From Bacteroidales bacterium (GTDB lineage: Bacteria > Bacteroidota > Bacteroidia > Bacteroidales > UBA3824): a stretch of 64,000 nucleotides of DNA. Made by a program: the position numbers and the translations under genes. Positions within the stretch are counted from its first letter, which is position 1. Each line of letters begins with the position of its first letter. Where the stretch lies: the NCBI GenBank assembly GCA_017541145.1, contig JAFXZT010000099.1, forward strand, positions 1-64,000, written 5' to 3'. Shown piece after piece: positions 17,582 to 26,682 of this stretch. The notes under the pieces are model-generated. The model saw nothing but the letters and a program-made list of their open reading frames with translations, made no database searches and was not told the origin of the DNA.

Positions 17582-17679
17582 GAGGCAGTCTAAAAAGATG
17601 GATTGGAACGCAGGCATCCCTGCCTGCAAGTACTTGAAAGGCGGCTGGAAGCCCGCACTCCAACTTTTTAGACAACCTC
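17582..17679. mobile_element. 98-bp MITE-like element
   Basis: Terminal inverted repeats of 16 bp with two mismatches (GAGGCAGTCTAAAAAG at 17582-17597; complement of GAGGTTGTCTAAAAAG at 17664-17679) flank two GC-rich hairpins: GCAGGC/GCCTGC (17610-17627) and GGCT/AGCC (about 17643-17653). Its GC content is far above the surroundings. It has no coding capacity; a miniature transposable or REP-like element is the likeliest reading. Confidence 0.6.
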
Positions 17680-17883
17680 CTACATGTAAATATAAAATCA
17701 TAACGTCTCGGAAATTTTAACAATTCTACTCGTACGACGAAATTTTCAATCGAAAATTTTGAAAAAACAAAAATTAAAATACAATAAAAATATTCAAATT
17801 CATCAATACACCAACCACAATGACTACTATTTATCAACAAATTGAACAAAAAAATCAAAAGAAATTAATTTTACCCACAAAAA

Positions 17884-17966
17884 AATCACGGCATTTTCAT
17901 TTTAACAACTGAAAACTGTTTTTTTCGGTTACACGTAAATTTTCGTTGCTAAGATGTGCCGTGATT
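17884..17966 (-). terminator. Long-loop terminator of the operon 19689-17997
   Basis: AATCACGGCA (17884-17893) pairs perfectly with TGCCGTGATT (17957-17966) across a 63-nt loop; a minus-strand U-run follows. The loop itself can form weaker inner stems. Confidence 0.7.
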
Positions 17967-17996
17967 ATAAAAGAACTAAAAATGAAACTTTATTTT

Positions 17997-18728
17997 TTAA
18001 TCAACATTTGTGGCAAATTTGTAATCGTCATAAACTACAAACCATTTGTCTTTGAAAATTCTTACAAGGTTGATTGTAAGTTTTTTATTTATTGACTTTT
18101 TCATAAAATCTTGCAAGTCTGAAGGAAGATCCTGAAAACAAAATCCGTTGTTTCCGTACAACAATACCCAACAATTGTTGCCGAATGCTGCATTGCGAAG
18201 TTTACGATGTTTTTTGTTGACATCATTTATTTTTGCAAGTTGCTTTTCAGGACAATTTCTTGCTACAAAACCATTTGTACCGTAAAGTCCGAGAATTTCG
18301 TTTTCAGGTCCGGTAAAAATTCCGGTCAATATAGAGTTTCGGGCTTTACATTTATCAAGCACTTCGGTAACTGCCGATGAAAAATCTTGTGATGTATACT
18401 TATTTTGGTCATAAAGCAACAGCCACGAATCTCCTGACATCAAAGCTTGTTTAATTTGGGTTTGTTTGCCGTTGAGATCCACCAAAAGGTTTTCCAAACT
18501 TGTAGGCACGTAACTGAAACTGTAACCGAAATCACCAAAAAGTATCAACCAATGACCGTCAGTATTGAAACAAATATCTTTGATTGCAACTTTTTTCTTG
18601 GCGATGTCTTCCAACTCGTTTTTACATTTTTGTAACAATTTGGCTGCAATGATATCGTCATCGCTCTGTGCATCAACAGTTAAGCCAAAAAACATCATTG
18701 CAATTAATAAAGAACAAAGTTTTTTCAT
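17997..18728 (-). CDS. Secreted protein of about five WxxLYGxxGF repeats
   Basis: A 243-residue protein with a signal peptide ending TVDAQ. The mature part contains about five imperfect repeats of 40-50 residues, each with a core like W-x-(I/L)-L-(F/Y)-G-x-x-G-(F/Y) followed by a helical stretch: GHWLILFGDFGYSF, DSWLLLYDQNKY, EILGLYGTNGFV, NCWVLLYGNNGFCF and KWFVVYDDYKFA. This suggests a repeat of small beta-hairpins and helices; no named family is recognised. It starts 7 bp after the stop of the hydroxyacid dehydrogenase gene, so the two form an operon. Confidence 0.7.
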   Translation of the reverse strand: MKKLCSLLIAMMFFGLTVDAQSDDDIIAAKLLQKCKNELEDIAKKKVAIKDICFNTDGHWLILFGDFGYSFSYVPTSLENLLVDLNGKQTQIKQALMSGDSWLLLYDQNKYTSQDFSSAVTEVLDKCKARNSILTGIFTGPENEILGLYGTNGFVARNCPEKQLAKINDVNKKHRKLRNAAFGNNCWVLLYGNNGFCFQDLPSDLQDFMKKSINKKLTINLVRIFKDKWFVVYDDYKFATNVD

Positions 18729-18735
18729 TTTTTTA

Positions 18736-19689
18736 CTAAGATTTTAATTTTATAGAATCAATATCACCATTTTTGTAAATTCTGATGTTATTTGCGATTC
18801 CCTCTACAAGACGTTCGCGAGATTCTTTGCTTGCCCAACCGATATGAGGCGTAATTGTAACATTTTCAAGTTGAAAAATCGGATGTTGCTGCGGCGGTTC
18901 TTGCGGCATTACATCTATACAAGCATGACGTATCTTATTGTTCTTGAGCGCAGTATACAAATCATCAAGATTTACAACCGGTCCTCGTGATGTATTTATC
19001 AATACAGCCGAAGGTTTCATAAGATTCAGCTGAGGAGCCGAAATCAGATTCTTAGTTGCATCTGTTAGCGGACAATGAAGTGTAATTATATCAGAAACTT
19101 TCAGCATCTCATCCAACGGCATACGGTTTTCTAACTGATTATGAGAACGATTCGGCAATTCTGCAAGTACTACTTTCATACCGAAAGCTGTTGCAATTTG
19201 TGCTACTTTTTTACCGATATTACCGTAACCTACAATACCCAAAGTCTTATTTTCCAAATCGTTGATAGGAAAATTGAGCATTGTAAAAGCCTCAGACTTC
19301 TGCCAGCCGCCGGCTTTTATAAGTTTGTTGTAACGGGAAAGCGAATAATAAACATCAAGAATAAATGTAAAAACCAACTGAGCAACGGTTTGAGAGCTGT
19401 AGCCCTTAACATTTGTTGCCGCAATTCCTTTGGAGTTGAGAGCTTTGAGATCAACATTGTTGTAACCGGTAGCAGCTACACATACAAGTTTAAGATTCTT
19501 TGCATCACGAATTTCGTCTTCACCGATAAAAACTTTGTTGGTGATAACGATTTCAGCATCTTTAATTCGCTCAGCAGTCTGAGCCTTAGAGGTTAACGGA
19601 TAAGAAACAATTTCACCGAAATTACTTATTTTATCCAAATTGATGTCGTCACCGATAGTGACACTGTCAAGAATTACAATCTTTGTCAT
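18736..19689 (-). CDS. D-2-hydroxyacid dehydrogenase (glycerate/hydroxypyruvate reductase type)
   Basis: A 317-residue NAD-dependent dehydrogenase that interconverts a 2-keto acid and its D-2-hydroxy acid. Rossmann motif GYGNIG at 154-159; catalytic Arg235 (NTSRGP), Glu264 and His282 (TPHIGWAS). The overall pattern is nearest to the HprA-like glycerate dehydrogenases; D-lactate or phosphoglycerate dehydrogenase are possible but there is no ACT domain and the length is short for SerA. Followed after 7 bp by a secreted repeat protein. Confidence 0.88.
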   Translation of the reverse strand: MTKIVILDSVTIGDDINLDKISNFGEIVSYPLTSKAQTAERIKDAEIVITNKVFIGEDEIRDAKNLKLVCVAATGYNNVDLKALNSKGIAATNVKGYSSQTVAQLVFTFILDVYYSLSRYNKLIKAGGWQKSEAFTMLNFPINDLENKTLGIVGYGNIGKKVAQIATAFGMKVVLAELPNRSHNQLENRMPLDEMLKVSDIITLHCPLTDATKNLISAPQLNLMKPSAVLINTSRGPVVNLDDLYTALKNNKIRHACIDVMPQEPPQQHPIFQLENVTITPHIGWASKESRERLVEGIANNIRIYKNGDIDSIKLKS

Positions 19690-19774
19690 AATTATTCAAA
19701 CGTTTGCATTAAATTTAATTAGAAAAACAATGCTTAATTATATTGTAACAAAAGAAAAATAATTAAGTTTACGC

Positions 19775-19782
19775 CAAAATTA
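19775..19782 (-). promoter_or_regulatory. Possible -7 box TAATTTTG
   Basis: Minus-strand TAATTTTG 86 bp before the dehydrogenase start; no -33 TTG, so tentative. Confidence 0.35.
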
Positions 19783-19800
19783 CAAAAATTTATTCTCAGT

Positions 19801-21975
19801 ATGAAAAGACTCTTGCTACTATTTGCATTAATAGCACCGCTCAGCATTAATGCACAAATCAAATCGCCGGACGGCAAATTTGAATGTTCTTGGGCAACAG
19901 ATGCCGCAGGAAAACCTTATTATTCTTTAACTTACAACAAAGAACAAATTATAAAAAACTCCAACTTGGGTTTCAAATTAAAACCGGAAACTCATACCGA
20001 TTTTTCCGCAAACACAAGCAAAGCCGTAGAGTTGGACGATTTTTATTCAGGATTTGAAATTACAGATGTAAAAACAAGCAAATTCGATGAAACTTGGAAT
20101 ACCGTTTGGGGCGAAGTATCCAAAATCAGAAACAATTACAACGAAGCAGCTGTTACATTTACACAAAAAAGTACAAAAAGATACTTTATTGTAAAATTCC
20201 GATTGTTCAACGACGGACTTGGTTTCAGATATGAATTTCCAAGTCAAGAAAAATTAAATTATTTTACAATTTCCGACGAACTTACTGAATTTAAACTTCA
20301 GGGTGACAACACCGCTTGGTGGATTCCGGGCGATTGGGACACCGAAGAATATCACTACACAAAATCTTCATTATCAGAAGTTCGCAAATTGTTACCCTCA
20401 AAAGTAAGAGAAAACAGTTGTCAATATGTATTTTCTCCCACAGGATTGCAAACTCCGCTTTTGTTGCAGACTCCAAACAAAACATACATGGTAATTCACG
20501 AGGCGGCTTTGGTGGACTATTCAGGCATGGGAGTAGAATATATTGAAAAAGAAAACTCTCTGAAAGTGGCACTTACAGCCGATGCTGTCGGTGATATGGC
20601 AAGACTTCAAACTCCGTGTATCACACCGTGGAGAACTATAACAGCAAGCAACAACGCATGCGAAATTCTTGATTCAAAACTTATCCTCAATCTCAACGAT
20701 CCGTGTCAATTTGACGATGTAAGTTGGATAAAACCTACAAAATATGTCGGAGTATGGTGGGGAATGATTACCAACAAATGGAGTTGGTCTTATACAAATG
20801 ATTATCAATCTGTAAAACTCGGTATTACAGATTACAAATCAGCAAAACCGAACGGCACTCACGGTGCAAACAATACTGAAGTAAAAAAATATATAGATTT
20901 TGCAGCTAAACACAAATTCGACGCAGTATTGGTAGAAGGTTGGAACATCGGTTGGGAAGATTGGTACGGATATTACAAAGAGAAAGTTTTTGATTTTGTA
21001 ACACCATATCCTGATTTTGATGTAAAGATGTTGAACGACTACGCACATTCCAAAGGTGTAAAACTCATCATGCACCACGAAACATCATCATCAGTAGTAA
21101 ATTACGAACGTCACATGGATACAGCGTTCCAATTCATGAAAAAATACGGTTACGATGCAGTAAAAACAGGTTATGTAGGAACAATTCAACCTATGGGCGA
21201 ACATCACTACGGACAATTTATGGTAAATCACTACAACTACAATATCCAAAAAGCAGCGAAATATCATATCATGGTAAACGGTCACGAGGCAATACACCCT
21301 ACAGGACTTAGCCGTACATATCCAAACCTTATCAGCAACGAAGCAGCTTGCGGTACAGAATACGAAAGTTTTGGCGGCAATCCTCCATCACATACTGTAA
21401 TATTACCGTTTACACGTCTTATGGGCGGACCGATGGACTACACACCGGGAATTTTCGAGATGGATTGTTTCAACGGCAGCCATTGCAATTCTACAATAGC
21501 AGGACAACTTGCTCTCTATCTTACAATTGCATCGCCGTGTCAGATGGCAGCAGATTTTGTAGAAAATTACGAAAAATATCCTGATGCATTCCAATTTATT
21601 GAGGATGTAGATGTTGACTGGACAGAATCTAAATATATCGAAGCCTCACCAATGGAATATATCACCGTAGCCCGCAAAGGTAAAAAATCAGGAAATTGGT
21701 TTATCAGTACCAAAGCCGGTATCAATCACACAACAAATGTTACACTCAATTTCCTTGAACCGGGCAAAAAATATGTCGCAACATTCTACATGGACAGCAA
21801 AGATGCTGACTACAAGAAAAACACAAATCACTACATCATTAAAAAAGGAATTGTAACAAATACAACTTCAGTATCAGTAAATTGTGTAGAAGGCGGCGGA
21901 TTTGCAGCATCGTTCACACCATGGGACGGCAAAACAAAATTACCGGCATTAAAAGGAGCATTAAACAACAAATAA
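19801..21975 (+). CDS. GH97 inverting alpha-glucosidase (SusB type)
   Basis: A 724-residue exported glycoside hydrolase with a signal peptide ending SINAQ, an N-terminal beta-sandwich, a TIM barrel and a C-terminal beta domain. Glu182, Glu379 (VEGW), Glu427 (HHET), Glu496 (GHEA) and Glu520 (GTEYE) have the same spacing as I recall for the Ca-binding and catalytic glutamates of Bacteroides SusB (194, 391, 439, 508, 532). That marks the inverting subgroup that releases glucose from alpha-glucans, as opposed to the retaining alpha-galactosidase subgroup. Periplasmic by analogy. It is not in a Sus operon here: no SusC/SusD pair is adjacent. Its product could feed the glycogen fusion enzyme at 1.5 kb. 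Confidence 0.93.
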   Translation: MKRLLLLFALIAPLSINAQIKSPDGKFECSWATDAAGKPYYSLTYNKEQIIKNSNLGFKLKPETHTDFSANTSKAVELDDFYSGFEITDVKTSKFDETWNTVWGEVSKIRNNYNEAAVTFTQKSTKRYFIVKFRLFNDGLGFRYEFPSQEKLNYFTISDELTEFKLQGDNTAWWIPGDWDTEEYHYTKSSLSEVRKLLPSKVRENSCQYVFSPTGLQTPLLLQTPNKTYMVIHEAALVDYSGMGVEYIEKENSLKVALTADAVGDMARLQTPCITPWRTITASNNACEILDSKLILNLNDPCQFDDVSWIKPTKYVGVWWGMITNKWSWSYTNDYQSVKLGITDYKSAKPNGTHGANNTEVKKYIDFAAKHKFDAVLVEGWNIGWEDWYGYYKEKVFDFVTPYPDFDVKMLNDYAHSKGVKLIMHHETSSSVVNYERHMDTAFQFMKKYGYDAVKTGYVGTIQPMGEHHYGQFMVNHYNYNIQKAAKYHIMVNGHEAIHPTGLSRTYPNLISNEAACGTEYESFGGNPPSHTVILPFTRLMGGPMDYTPGIFEMDCFNGSHCNSTIAGQLALYLTIASPCQMAADFVENYEKYPDAFQFIEDVDVDWTESKYIEASPMEYITVARKGKKSGNWFISTKAGINHTTNVTLNFLEPGKKYVATFYMDSKDADYKKNTNHYIIKKGIVTNTTSVSVNCVEGGGFAASFTPWDGKTKLPALKGALNNK

Positions 21976-22019
21976 TTGAAATAAGAAACTAAATACTCGT
22001 TGCAATTATTTTTATTTAG

Positions 22020-22076
22020 ACGTACGTTTCCTAAATTGTTTTAATTCTAAAATGATTTTGGAGCGTACGTTTTTTT
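22020..22076 (+). terminator. GH97 gene terminator
   Basis: ACGTACG (22020-22026) pairs with CGTACGT (22064-22070) across a 37-nt loop, followed by a T-run. Confidence 0.75.
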
Positions 22077-22089
22077 ATGGCAAAAAAAA

Positions 22090-22484
22090 GATGGTCGTTA
22101 TCACAACGCCATCGCACTTGAATAAATAAAGTATTAGTCATTTAATTGTTATTGAGTTACAAAAACTCACGGGACATCGTTTCGCAACGTGTAGTAAAGT
22201 CCCTAATTTCAGAATTAATTAAATGTATCTTAGTATTGTGTATGTAAAATTTTTGTACAGACAAAAGTAGAAATAATAATTGAAACTACCAAAAAAAAAG
22301 AACTGCAGCGCCGGATGTTCTCAGCCTCTGCAGCCCTCTTGCTATAAAAAACAACAATAAAAAAAAGGATTAATTCCACTTAATGTGGCAACATGAAAAC
22401 TATTATCATCAATGCAATACAAAAAATCTTTGTTTCAAGGCAAAAACCTCTCGAAATAGCGGAGAACGTTTCGCAACGTCTCCG
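22090..22484. repeat. Cluster of unrelated hairpins, two sharing CGTTTCGCAACGT
   Basis: Four stems in 400 bp without a gene: GATGGTCGTT/AACGCCATC (22090-22113, preceded by an A-run); GGGAC/GTCCC (22171-22203); CTGCAG/CTGCAG (22303-22332); and CGGAGAACGTT/AACGTCTCCG (22460-22484, one bulge). The second and fourth contain the same 13-mer CGTTTCGCAACGT. Confidence 0.55.
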
Positions 22485-22808
22485 ATAATATATCCGAGAA
22501 ATTAAAATTATTAATTTATAATATCTTTTAAAAAGTATTCCTTTTAAAAAGTTATCGTGTACACCGAGTTATACGGAAAAGTCTGAAAAAGGTTTCAACT
22601 AATTAATAAAAAAAGTTACAACCTGACCGAAACAACAATTATTTACTACGGAAAAATCAAAAGCTCTGAAATTTAATTAATACTTGCAAAAGTTGAGTTA
22701 TTTTGTATTCAGATAATATAAAAAATCAGCAGAAACTTTTCAACAAATATATTTTTTTTATAGTATTAATTTTTTTTGTTGAAAAATTCCTTTTAGAAAT
22801 TTTCGCGA
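22485..22808. other. AT-rich intergenic region
   Basis: No ORF, RNA gene or repeat recognised between the hairpin cluster and the 42-bp array. Confidence 0.4.
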
Positions 22809-23060
22809 AAAATTAATTTTTAATGAGATTTCTATTTTGTGATGTTATCAGAAATTAATTTTTAATGAGATTTCTATTTGATGATGTCATCAGAAATTAA
22901 TTTTTAATGAGATTTCTATTTGATGATGTCATCAAAAATTAATTTTTAATGAGATTTTTATTTGATGATGTCATCAAAAATTGATTTTTAATGAGATTTT
23001 TATTTGGTGATGTCATCAAAAATTGATTTTTAATGAGATTTTTATTTGGTGATGTCATCA
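22809..23060. repeat. Six exact-period 42-bp tandem repeats with TGATGTCATCA palindromes
   Basis: Six units of exactly 42 bp. Each has AATTTTTAATGAGATTT followed by a near-palindrome TGATGTCATCA, in which two arms of five surround one base. Divergence grows gradually from left to right. The array lies about 100 bp past the stop of the CE2 esterase. A minus-strand frame through it yields 14-residue repeats but runs into the esterase in the wrong frame and is not considered a gene. Confidence 0.93.
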
Positions 23061-23162
23061 GTTTTCCGTAGTTAGAAATAATCAAACTACGAAAAACGCT
23101 AAAAGCTTGAAAATTATTTTTTCGTATTTTCGTGTTTTTCGTAGTTAGAAAAGTTGAGTAAT

Positions 23163-24263
23163 TTACTTTGAACTGTTTTTCTTCAAAACAGTATTTTGAA
23201 TGAAATAAGTTAAAAGTCTTGAATAATCGCGGGCACGTGCTGCCGACGGATGCCAATCAGCACCGTAATCTTCCGGAGAATCAGAAAGTTCAGGGAATGA
23301 GAATGAATATATTCTGCTGTCTCCAAGCACTGACATCGCATTTTGTGAATTTGTAATAACATTAAGCAAATCAAGCGATTGTTGATAATGCAACATCGGT
23401 GAATTCAACAACACAATTTTCGCTGATTTGTAATGACTTCTTACTTTTTTGAGGAATGCAATATGAGCGAGAGCAAATTTTTCGTAATCGTAATTGTCTT
23501 CAGAAAGATCGTTGGTACCAAGGGCAATAATCACGATATCAGGCGACCATTGTGAAAAATTCCAAGCAACAGTAGTATCAGAAATCAAGGCATTTTCATA
23601 AACTCGCGGCATAGGCCATGCTGAGCCGGTTTTTACATCGCCATAATTTTTGTAAATACCAATACCTGAGCGGGCTACTACCATAGATATTGCATCAAGA
23701 TTTTTCAATGTAAGTCCGGCGTAAGATTTTGCAAAATTGGATGTAGAATCAGCAAAATGATCGTCACGTCCATTTGCTTCTACACCGTAACCGCATGTAA
23801 TAGAATTGCCGATGATTTCGATTTTAACTTTTTTCTTAGTAATCGGTTTCAAAAGTTTTGCGCCGTTATTGAGTTCAAAACCGACAAATTCGGGATCAGT
23901 TTGATATGCTTCGGTAACAAGCATCAATTTTACAGTATGTTCGCCGGCAGGAAGATTTTCGGCGAGTGTAAATGTAAGAATATCAGAATTTCCTCCGGTT
24001 TCAGTAGAGATTTTTTTCTGATAATTGCCATTATCGATAGAATAAACGTAATAACCGGAATTTTCTCTCAGTTTGGCTTTTACGCTGCTGCCGGTAAAAT
24101 GTATAGTAAAAGCAGTTCCCGGATAACAGAAATGAAGTCTGCCGTCTTTCAATATTGTACGACCTTCCACCAAAACATTTGAATCAGTGGGTTTTACAAT
24201 TAATTGTGCATTTGCAATTCCAAATACAATTGCGAAAATGAATGTAAATATCAGATGTTTCAT
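23163..24263 (-). CDS. CE2-type SGNH carbohydrate esterase
   Basis: A 366-residue exported esterase. Signal peptide (1-19, ANAQ), N-terminal beta-jelly-roll (about 25-145) typical of CE2 enzymes, then an SGNH hydrolase domain with nucleophile Ser154 in GNSITCGYG, GTND at 249-252 and His338 in DWHPS. Family CE2 deacetylates plant or microbial polysaccharides. Promoter TTG-N22-TAACTTTG (24291-24323), whose -33 overlaps the upstream gene's terminator stem. Its target polymer is not indicated by neighbours. Confidence 0.9.
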   Translation of the reverse strand: MKHLIFTFIFAIVFGIANAQLIVKPTDSNVLVEGRTILKDGRLHFCYPGTAFTIHFTGSSVKAKLRENSGYYVYSIDNGNYQKKISTETGGNSDILTFTLAENLPAGEHTVKLMLVTEAYQTDPEFVGFELNNGAKLLKPITKKKVKIEIIGNSITCGYGVEANGRDDHFADSTSNFAKSYAGLTLKNLDAISMVVARSGIGIYKNYGDVKTGSAWPMPRVYENALISDTTVAWNFSQWSPDIVIIALGTNDLSEDNYDYEKFALAHIAFLKKVRSHYKSAKIVLLNSPMLHYQQSLDLLNVITNSQNAMSVLGDSRIYSFSFPELSDSPEDYGADWHPSAARARDYSRLLTYFIQNTVLKKNSSK

Positions 24264-24290
24264 AGTTTTATTTTAATTTTTCTTTGAGCG

Positions 24291-24323
24291 CAAAGTTAAA
24301 AGAAAAAAATAAAAAAACCGCAA
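24291..24323 (-). promoter_or_regulatory. CE2 gene promoter TTG-N22-TAACTTTG
   Basis: Minus-strand TAACTTTG (24291-24298) and TTG (24321-24323). The -33 lies inside the terminator hairpin of the preceding gene. Confidence 0.6.
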
Positions 24324-24344
24324 TACTTGCAGATTGTATTGCGG
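24311..24344 (-). terminator. Terminator of the YD-repeat gene
   Basis: CCGCAATAC (24318-24326) pairs perfectly with GTATTGCGG (24336-24344); A-run at 24311-24317 is the minus-strand U-tract. Confidence 0.9.
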
Positions 24345-24381
24345 CTATAAAACAAAAAGAGGATATATGTATAAAAACAAA

Positions 24382-25188
24382 CTATTTTATAAGATACAAC
24401 TGACGCGAAAGAGCTTGATATTCAATAGCTCTTGTAATGGTTTTTGTTGTAGTTTTACCGTTTGATTCGGTTTGTACTACGTCTTTTTTCCAATTGCCGG
24501 CCTCATCTATTGTATATGTATGAGTTTCAACTTCTTTAGAGGTTTGGGTCTGAGTTGTTACAATTCTTTTTGTAACAGCATTGTTGTTGTCGTAAGAGAT
24601 TTCTTCGCCAACTTTTTTGCCTTTTGATTCAACTTCTTTCTTTACAATTCTGTCTTTGGAATCGTAAGTATAAACAGTCTTGGTATCGATTGTTCTATCT
24701 ACAGAAATTCTGCCTTTTTCGTCGTATGATACTTCACGGAGAATTTTGCCGTAAACATCGTTTGTATGTATAAGACGGTTGCTTTCATCATAAAACATGG
24801 CTATCATACTGTTGGAAGTGTTGCAAGATGTCATGTTGCCGTTAGAATCATAAACATAAGCTTCTTTGTAAGCGTTTTGTCCGGTGGTACGTCTGTCAAA
24901 CTCTATCAACTGACCTTTTGAGTTGTAATCGAACGAATACTTATTTACATCATCGTAAGCAGTCATCATTCTTCCGTTGGAATCGTAAGAATAATGCATT
25001 CCGTTTGATGTAAGGTAACCGTGATTATCAAAAGTATAATTATTTGTTTTAGAGCCGTCAACAGATTCCTCTATTGATTTAACAGCGCCGGCAAGTTCCA
25101 TTTTTTCCCAGTCACTGCGGAAATCCGTTTGAGCAAACGTGCTTCCTGATATTACGGTTGCGATTAATAAGGATGTTAATTTTTTCAT
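24382..25188 (-). CDS. Small secreted YD-repeat (Rhs-like) protein
   Basis: A 268-residue protein with a signal peptide ending STFAQ. The body is a run of about eight 20-residue YD-type repeats (YSYDSNGRMM, FDYNSKGQLI, YVYDSNGNMT, VSYDEKGRIS, YTYDSKDRIV) that in larger Rhs/teneurin proteins wind into a beta-shell. There is no toxin or protease domain, so it is a stand-alone repeat protein of unknown role. Ends with a clear terminator. Confidence 0.8.
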   Translation of the reverse strand: MKKLTSLLIATVISGSTFAQTDFRSDWEKMELAGAVKSIEESVDGSKTNNYTFDNHGYLTSNGMHYSYDSNGRMMTAYDDVNKYSFDYNSKGQLIEFDRRTTGQNAYKEAYVYDSNGNMTSCNTSNSMIAMFYDESNRLIHTNDVYGKILREVSYDEKGRISVDRTIDTKTVYTYDSKDRIVKKEVESKGKKVGEEISYDNNNAVTKRIVTTQTQTSKEVETHTYTIDEAGNWKKDVVQTESNGKTTTKTITRAIEYQALSRQLYLIK

Positions 25189-25333
25189 GGTTTTGAGATT
25201 TATTTTCGTAAAAGTAATATTTTGTCTTTTTTTATTAAACTACGTTGATTTCATTTTGCAGTGATTAAGTGCGATGTAAATGGAATCACCGTGTATATTA
25301 ACGAGTAAAATTCCTCAAAAATTTCATAAAAGA

Positions 25334-25354
25334 AACCGATTTTTTTTAATCGGT
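25334..25354 (-). terminator. Terminator overlapping the M64 stop codon
   Basis: ACCGAT (25335-25340) pairs with ATCGGT (25349-25354). The last codons and the TAA stop (25346-25348) lie inside the hairpin. The minus-strand tail TTTCTTTTA is T-rich. Confidence 0.55.
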
Positions 25355-26629
25355 CCAATAATTTATGATATCTTGTGTGATTCTCTCGCAAACGGGGCAA
25401 TAAAATTTGTTTTGCAAATCATGCATCATACAATGCATTGTCGGTCTGAAAATACCTTTCTCGGTATAATTTCCACCTTCAAAAGCTCCGACTTTTGAAT
25501 CATATTTTGATGTTTTAGGAGTTGGAACAGGAGTTTTTTTGTCAACAAGATCTGCCCATTTCGATTTGAAATCTACAAGCGAAGTAAGATTCGGTTCGTA
25601 AGGTTCCAATTTATATTCAGTAGGATACGAATCGTTGGCTCCTGCCGATTCGTATTCATCACCAAGTCCGGAGAAAGCATGTCCAAATTCGTGAACAAAT
25701 ACTTCAAGACTTTGGGAATTTTCTGCGGAAAAGATACTGTAATAATTGTAGATACCGCCACCGCCATAAATGTCAGAATTACAAAGTATAACAACGTGAT
25801 CCCATGGCACACAAGATGCAACGTCGCATACTTTCCAATAGTTTTCGGTGGTTAAGTATCTCGGCATATTAAAAGTCCAATAATTGCAATCCAAAAGTGT
25901 TGATTTCCAAATACCTTGTCCCGGCAAATCTACTCCGGAATCAAAAGACGGTGCTAAAACTATTCGGATATTAAATTTATCGGAATTTGATTTGTAAGGT
26001 TCAAACATAAAAAGATGTTGAGCGTATTCATTGGCTCTTTTTTCAAATTTATCCATTTCGTTTTGCGAATATCCGTCAGGAATTATCACTAAATCGACTT
26101 TGTTATCGGTTTTATTGTCACCGTAAATGATTTTTGAAGGATAAATATCGTTTTTTTCCTTGTTGATAAAATACGACGACGGATTGAAATCTGTAGTAAA
26201 AATCTTTTGAAATTTCAGTTCTGAATCGCGTTGATAAATATTGATAACAGCATCGGATTTTGGCAACGGAAATCTCACGGCTTCACGGTAAGATGCTGTA
26301 GTAGAGGCGGCTTCTGTTAAACCTTGCCACTCAAAAAACAACGAACTGAATGATTGGGAATAAATCAAGATACCGGAAATTTTGTCCAAAATATCAATAC
26401 GAAACGGACCGTACTCTCTACAATCGGTCAGATGTTTTTTTGTACCAGCCCAAATATCTGTTACAAAATACTTTGATACAAAGATTTCAGTTTTTGGGGC
26501 ACTGCCCGCAATTGCGTAGTTCATACGCACAGTTTTGTTTTCAAAATAATCGTTGAATGATACAGATGCATTACTGCAAAAACTAATTATCATGAAAAAC
26601 AACAGGAAAACATTAAATTTATTTTTCAT
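25346..26629 (-). CDS. Secreted M64-type (IgA peptidase-like) metallopeptidase
   Basis: A 427-residue zinc peptidase. Signal peptide (about 1-21), an N-terminal beta-rich domain (about 25-165), then the catalytic domain with DLVIIPDGYSQNEMDKF, an active-site HEFGHAFSGLGDEY (His313, Glu314, His317; Asp324-Glu325-Tyr) and the C-terminal PTMHCMM...FCPVCERI motif. This signature fits the M64 family of Bacteroidota, one member of which in Clostridium cleaves IgA; the target here is unknown. No T9SS domain. Lies 53 bp downstream of the ABC transporter gene on the same strand, so co-transcription is possible. Confidence 0.9.
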   Translation of the reverse strand: MKNKFNVFLLFFMIISFCSNASVSFNDYFENKTVRMNYAIAGSAPKTEIFVSKYFVTDIWAGTKKHLTDCREYGPFRIDILDKISGILIYSQSFSSLFFEWQGLTEAASTTASYREAVRFPLPKSDAVINIYQRDSELKFQKIFTTDFNPSSYFINKEKNDIYPSKIIYGDNKTDNKVDLVIIPDGYSQNEMDKFEKRANEYAQHLFMFEPYKSNSDKFNIRIVLAPSFDSGVDLPGQGIWKSTLLDCNYWTFNMPRYLTTENYWKVCDVASCVPWDHVVILCNSDIYGGGGIYNYYSIFSAENSQSLEVFVHEFGHAFSGLGDEYESAGANDSYPTEYKLEPYEPNLTSLVDFKSKWADLVDKKTPVPTPKTSKYDSKVGAFEGGNYTEKGIFRPTMHCMMHDLQNKFYCPVCERITQDIINYWTD

Positions 26630-26682
26630 AACTTTATTATAGTATAATCGAGATAAAAACAGTCGGATAGAATATATATTTT

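Noticed and set aside
17526..17858. 110-residue minus-strand frame
   Set aside because: Runs across the MITE-like element and has no homology-like composition, promoter or conserved start.
20953..20971. GGAAGATTGGTACGG, 15 bases shared with hairpin type 2, inside the GH97 gene
   Set aside because: Encodes the conserved WEDWYG stretch and has no pairing flanks; treated as coincidence of codon choice.
22939..23256. Minus-strand frame with MTSPNKNLIKNQFL repeats
   Set aside because: Arises from the 42-bp tandem array and overlaps the CE2 esterase in another frame.
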